Source: Methylobacterium isbiliense (GTDB lineage Bacteria > Pseudomonadota > Alphaproteobacteria > Rhizobiales > Beijerinckiaceae). Taken from it: a stretch of 42,303 nucleotides of DNA. The notes below the pieces were generated by a model, which saw only the letters and a list, made by a program, of their open reading frames with translations, had not been told where the DNA came from and did not search any database. The DNA is taken from assembly GCF_022179325.1 (NCBI RefSeq), contig NZ_BPQQ01000096.1, positions 1 through 42,303 of the forward strand. The letters are read 5' to 3'. The position numbers were made by a program, and so were the translations under genes. This document shows, piece by piece, positions 40,071-42,303 of the stretch; the stretch's first letter is position 1; each line of letters begins with the position of its first letter.

Positions 40071-41334
40071 CCTGCCGCCGCCGCGACTCACCCGCGATCT
40101 CACGCAGCCGGAGGCGATCCCGGAGGCCGGCATCGCGCGCGCGCTCGAGCTGATGCGATCGGGGCGCCTGTTTCGCTACGGCGAGATGGGCGCGGATCAA
40201 CTCGATGTCTCGCGTCTCGAGGAGGAGTTCGCCGCCTTCGTCGGTCGGCGCTACTGCGTCGCCGTGAACTCCGGCGGCGCGGCGATGTTCCTGGCCCTGA
40301 AGGTGGCCGGCGTCGCGCCAGGCGATCCGGTGCTCGTCAACGGCTTCACCCTCGCCCCCGTCCCGGGAGCGATCCTCCACGCGGCGGCGAAGCCCGTGGT
40401 GGTGGAGATCGGCCGCGACTGCGTGATCGATCCGGACGACCTCGTCCGCAAGGCGTCCTCCTCCGGCGCGAAGGTGCTGCTCCTCTCCCACATGCGCGGC
40501 CACATCGCCGACATGGACCGGGTGCTCGAGACATGCACGGGGCACGGCATCGCCCTCGTCGAGGACTGCGCCCACGCCCTGTGCACGTCCTACAGGGGCA
40601 GGACGATCGGCACCTTCGGCGTGTCGGCCGCCTTCAGCGCCCAGGCCTACAAGCACCTGAATGCCGGCGAGGGCGGCTTCCTCGTCACCGACGATCCCGT
40701 CATGGCGGGACGGGCGATCCTGCATTCCGGGAGCTACATGCTCCACGGGCAGCATCTCAGCACGCCGGGACCGGACGTCATCGAGACGCTCAGCGAGCAC
40801 GTCCCGAATTTCAGCATGCGCATGTCGGCGCTCTCGGCGGCGATCCTGCGGCCCCAGCTTGCCGAGCTGCCGCGCCGGGCCGAGCGATGGAACCGGATCC
40901 ACGACCGGATCGCCGCCGGCCTCGCGCGCTCTCAGCACCTGCGCGTGCCCGAGCGCGGCGGCGATCACGCCTACTCAGCGACATCGGTCCAGTTCTGCGT
41001 CCTGGGATTGGACGCGGACGCAATGGAGGCCGTCCTCGAGAGAGCTCAAGCGCGCGGCCTCCCGATCAAATGGTTCGGAGCGGAGCGCCAAGCGGGCTTC
41101 ACCAGCGCGCCGCGGCACTGGCGCTATGCGGGCGATCAGGGGCCGCTCACGCAAACCCATCGCGTGCTCGCACAGCTCTGCGACATCCGTACGCCGTTAT
41201 CGCTGACGGACGCGGAGTGCGACCTCATCGCGGAGATCGTGCGCGACGCGATCGAGGCGGTCGTCGCGGCAAGACGAGACGGCCGGCATCGCCAGAAGGC
41301 ATCGCGATCGTCGTCCCAAGGGAGGGAGCCATGA
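40060..41334 (+). CDS. DegT/DnrJ/EryC1/StrS-family PLP enzyme (aminotransferase type)
   Basis: The 424-residue protein has the fold-type I pattern of the DegT family: NSGGAAMFLAL (phosphate/PLP contact), Asp in LVEDCAHALCTSYRGR and the Schiff-base Lys in FSAQAYKHLNAGEGG. Members usually aminate keto-sugars with glutamate; others are dehydratases or act on cyclitols. The residues near the Lys (AQAYKHLN) are not those of the 3-dehydratase type (which has His). No nucleotide-sugar genes are nearby. It sits inside an ABC importer operon, overlapping the ATPase gene by 11 bp and the binding-protein gene by ATGA, so it probably acts on the imported compound. A 30-residue basic tail ends the protein. 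Confidence 0.85.
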   Translation: MASDLPPPRLTRDLTQPEAIPEAGIARALELMRSGRLFRYGEMGADQLDVSRLEEEFAAFVGRRYCVAVNSGGAAMFLALKVAGVAPGDPVLVNGFTLAPVPGAILHAAAKPVVVEIGRDCVIDPDDLVRKASSSGAKVLLLSHMRGHIADMDRVLETCTGHGIALVEDCAHALCTSYRGRTIGTFGVSAAFSAQAYKHLNAGEGGFLVTDDPVMAGRAILHSGSYMLHGQHLSTPGPDVIETLSEHVPNFSMRMSALSAAILRPQLAELPRRAERWNRIHDRIAAGLARSQHLRVPERGGDHAYSATSVQFCVLGLDADAMEAVLERAQARGLPIKWFGAERQAGFTSAPRHWRYAGDQGPLTQTHRVLAQLCDIRTPLSLTDAECDLIAEIVRDAIEAVVAARRDGRHRQKASRSSSQGREP

Positions 41335-42303
41335 AGAGAGAACTCTGCGGTCTCATGCTGGCGACCGCTGTCGCCGCCGCGGCGCCGTCGACGGGCACGG
41401 CACAGGCGCAGGCGCCGATCGGCGTCAGCTATCAGCCGTCGCTCTACTGGGCGCTGCCCTTCCACTATGCCACCGTGAAGGGATGGTGGAAGGAGGTCGG
41501 GCTCGCCCCGAACTTCACCACCTTCCCGGCCGGTGCACCGCAGATCGCCGCGGCGCCGTCGAAGTCGTGGGATGTCGGCGGGACGGGCTCCGTCCCAGCG
41601 GTGCTCGGCGCGGTGCGCTTCAACATCGTGACGATCGGCATCACGAACGACGAGTCGAAGGCCAACGCCATGATGGTGCGTGGCGACAAGTTCGACGCGG
41701 TGAAGGCGAATCCCGCCTCGCTCAAAGGCCAGCGGCTGCTCCTGACCACGAACTCGACGGCGGACTACGCCTCGCGCAAATGCCTCGTGAAGATGGGGCT
41801 AGCCGCCAACGACATGCAGTTCGTCAATCTGGGCCAAGCTCAGATCATCACCGCGATCACCTCGCAGAACGGCGACGTCGCCGGGGTGTGGGCGCCCAAC
41901 ACCTACACCCTGGAGGACCGCGCCAACGCGAAGTATCTCTGCTCGGGTGCGGATGCCGGAGCCGCCGTGCCGGGCGCGCTCGTCGTGCGCGCCGACTTCG
42001 CCAAGGAGCGGCCGGAGGACGTCGCGAAGTTCCTCGCCGTCTTCCTGCGCGGCTGGTCTTGGGCCAAGGCGAATCCGCAGGAGGCCCGCACCCTCGCGCT
42101 CGACTTCTACAAGCAGGGCGGGCTCGAGGTGACGCCGCGCGCCATGGATCAGGAGTTCGCCTTGCGGCCGACCTTCGGCCTCGACGAGCAGCTGACGATC
42201 ATGGCGCGGGACGGCAAGGCTTCGACGGTGGACGGGTGGTTCGGCGAGATCGGCAAGTTCATCGCCGAGGTGGGCACCATCCCGGCGATGAACTTGCCGA
42301 TCT
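41331..42303 (+). CDS. ABC transporter substrate-binding protein (NMT1/SsuA-like), partial at window end
   Basis: The frame starts at 41331 (GGGAGGGAGCC upstream; the ATG overlaps the previous stop) and runs off the window after 324 codons. A signal peptide (MKRELCGLMLATAVAAAAPSTGTAQAQ) precedes APIGVSYQPSLYWALPFHYATVKGWWKEVGL. A type 2 periplasmic fold follows with SWDVGGTGSVPAVLGA, LKGQRLLLTTNSTADYASRKCLVKMGL and GVWAPNTYTLEDR. It is the receptor of the importer encoded upstream. The ligand is not known. Being last in the visible operon, after the DegT gene, is unusual but consistent with one transcript. Confidence 0.9.
   Translation, partial: MKRELCGLMLATAVAAAAPSTGTAQAQAPIGVSYQPSLYWALPFHYATVKGWWKEVGLAPNFTTFPAGAPQIAAAPSKSWDVGGTGSVPAVLGAVRFNIVTIGITNDESKANAMMVRGDKFDAVKANPASLKGQRLLLTTNSTADYASRKCLVKMGLAANDMQFVNLGQAQIITAITSQNGDVAGVWAPNTYTLEDRANAKYLCSGADAGAAVPGALVVRADFAKERPEDVAKFLAVFLRGWSWAKANPQEARTLALDFYKQGGLEVTPRAMDQEFALRPTFGLDEQLTIMARDGKASTVDGWFGEIGKFIAEVGTIPAMNLPI

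Noticed and set aside
1-42303. CRISPR arrays, tRNA and rRNA genes, riboswitches, defence systems
   Set aside because: I looked for regularly spaced repeats, cloverleaf-like segments and nuclease or toxin-antitoxin gene pairs and saw none that I could support.

Overview
The window is high-GC DNA with dense coding on both strands and long spurious antisense frames. The gene mix (Bug-family, NitT-type and TRAP solute-binding proteins, many LysR regulators, an HWE histidine kinase, Tat-type signal peptides, several degraded IS elements) suggests a soil- or plant-associated alphaproteobacterium of the Hyphomicrobiales, possibly Methylobacterium-like. That placement is inference: there is no rRNA or other phylogenetic marker here. 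I see no tRNA, rRNA, CRISPR array, prophage or plasmid-replication gene.

Layout. (1) 1-6790 is an IS graveyard. It holds an IS110 fragment with its upstream, possibly bridge-RNA-bearing region, an IS3 tail, an IS481 head, two internally deleted IS3-type copies that share one 83-bp segment, and an IS256 tail that cuts off a ycaQ-like DNA glycosylase gene. Intact genes between them are a PBP4-type D,D-carboxypeptidase, a TauE/SafE permease and an orphan Bug-type binding protein. (2) 6792-11592 is a six-gene minus-strand operon: isochorismatase-fold amidohydrolase, a NitT/TauT-type ABC importer (binding protein, permease, ATPase, second permease) and a NodB-fold hydrolase. A divergent LysR gene faces it. 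(3) 12815-14994 is a small LysR, carboxymuconolactone-decarboxylase-like and alpha/beta-hydrolase unit. (4) 15275-22608 is a LysR gene facing a tightly packed operon: tandem-EthD protein, PRISE-type enone reductase, YciI-like protein, cupin, classical SDR, TRAP binding protein and fused TRAP QM permease. It looks like an uptake-and-degradation pathway for an unidentified organic acid. (5) 22798-27990 is a GntR regulator with paired operators facing a fumarase-superfamily lyase, a C4-dicarboxylate symporter and a divergent class II fumarase. (6) 28073-32364 holds an HWE sensor kinase, a frameshifted tetR with two matching palindromes, a secreted aldo/keto reductase, a Gly/His-rich exported protein and a small membrane protein. 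(7) 32733-36249 holds a HAD hydrolase and an IlvD/Edd-family dehydratase that lacks a usual cluster cysteine, facing a LysR gene. (8) 36522-42303 is a LacI regulator with two operator-like sites facing two ABC permeases, an ATPase, a DegT-type aminotransferase and a binding protein that runs off the window.

The common theme is nutrient scavenging. Each block pairs one local regulator with one high-affinity transporter and a few enzymes, and none of the four main catabolic blocks matches a pathway I can name. The most interesting are the EthD/PRISE/TRAP operon, the lyase-symporter-fumarase cassette, the DegT-ABC operon and the cysteine-poor dehydratase.
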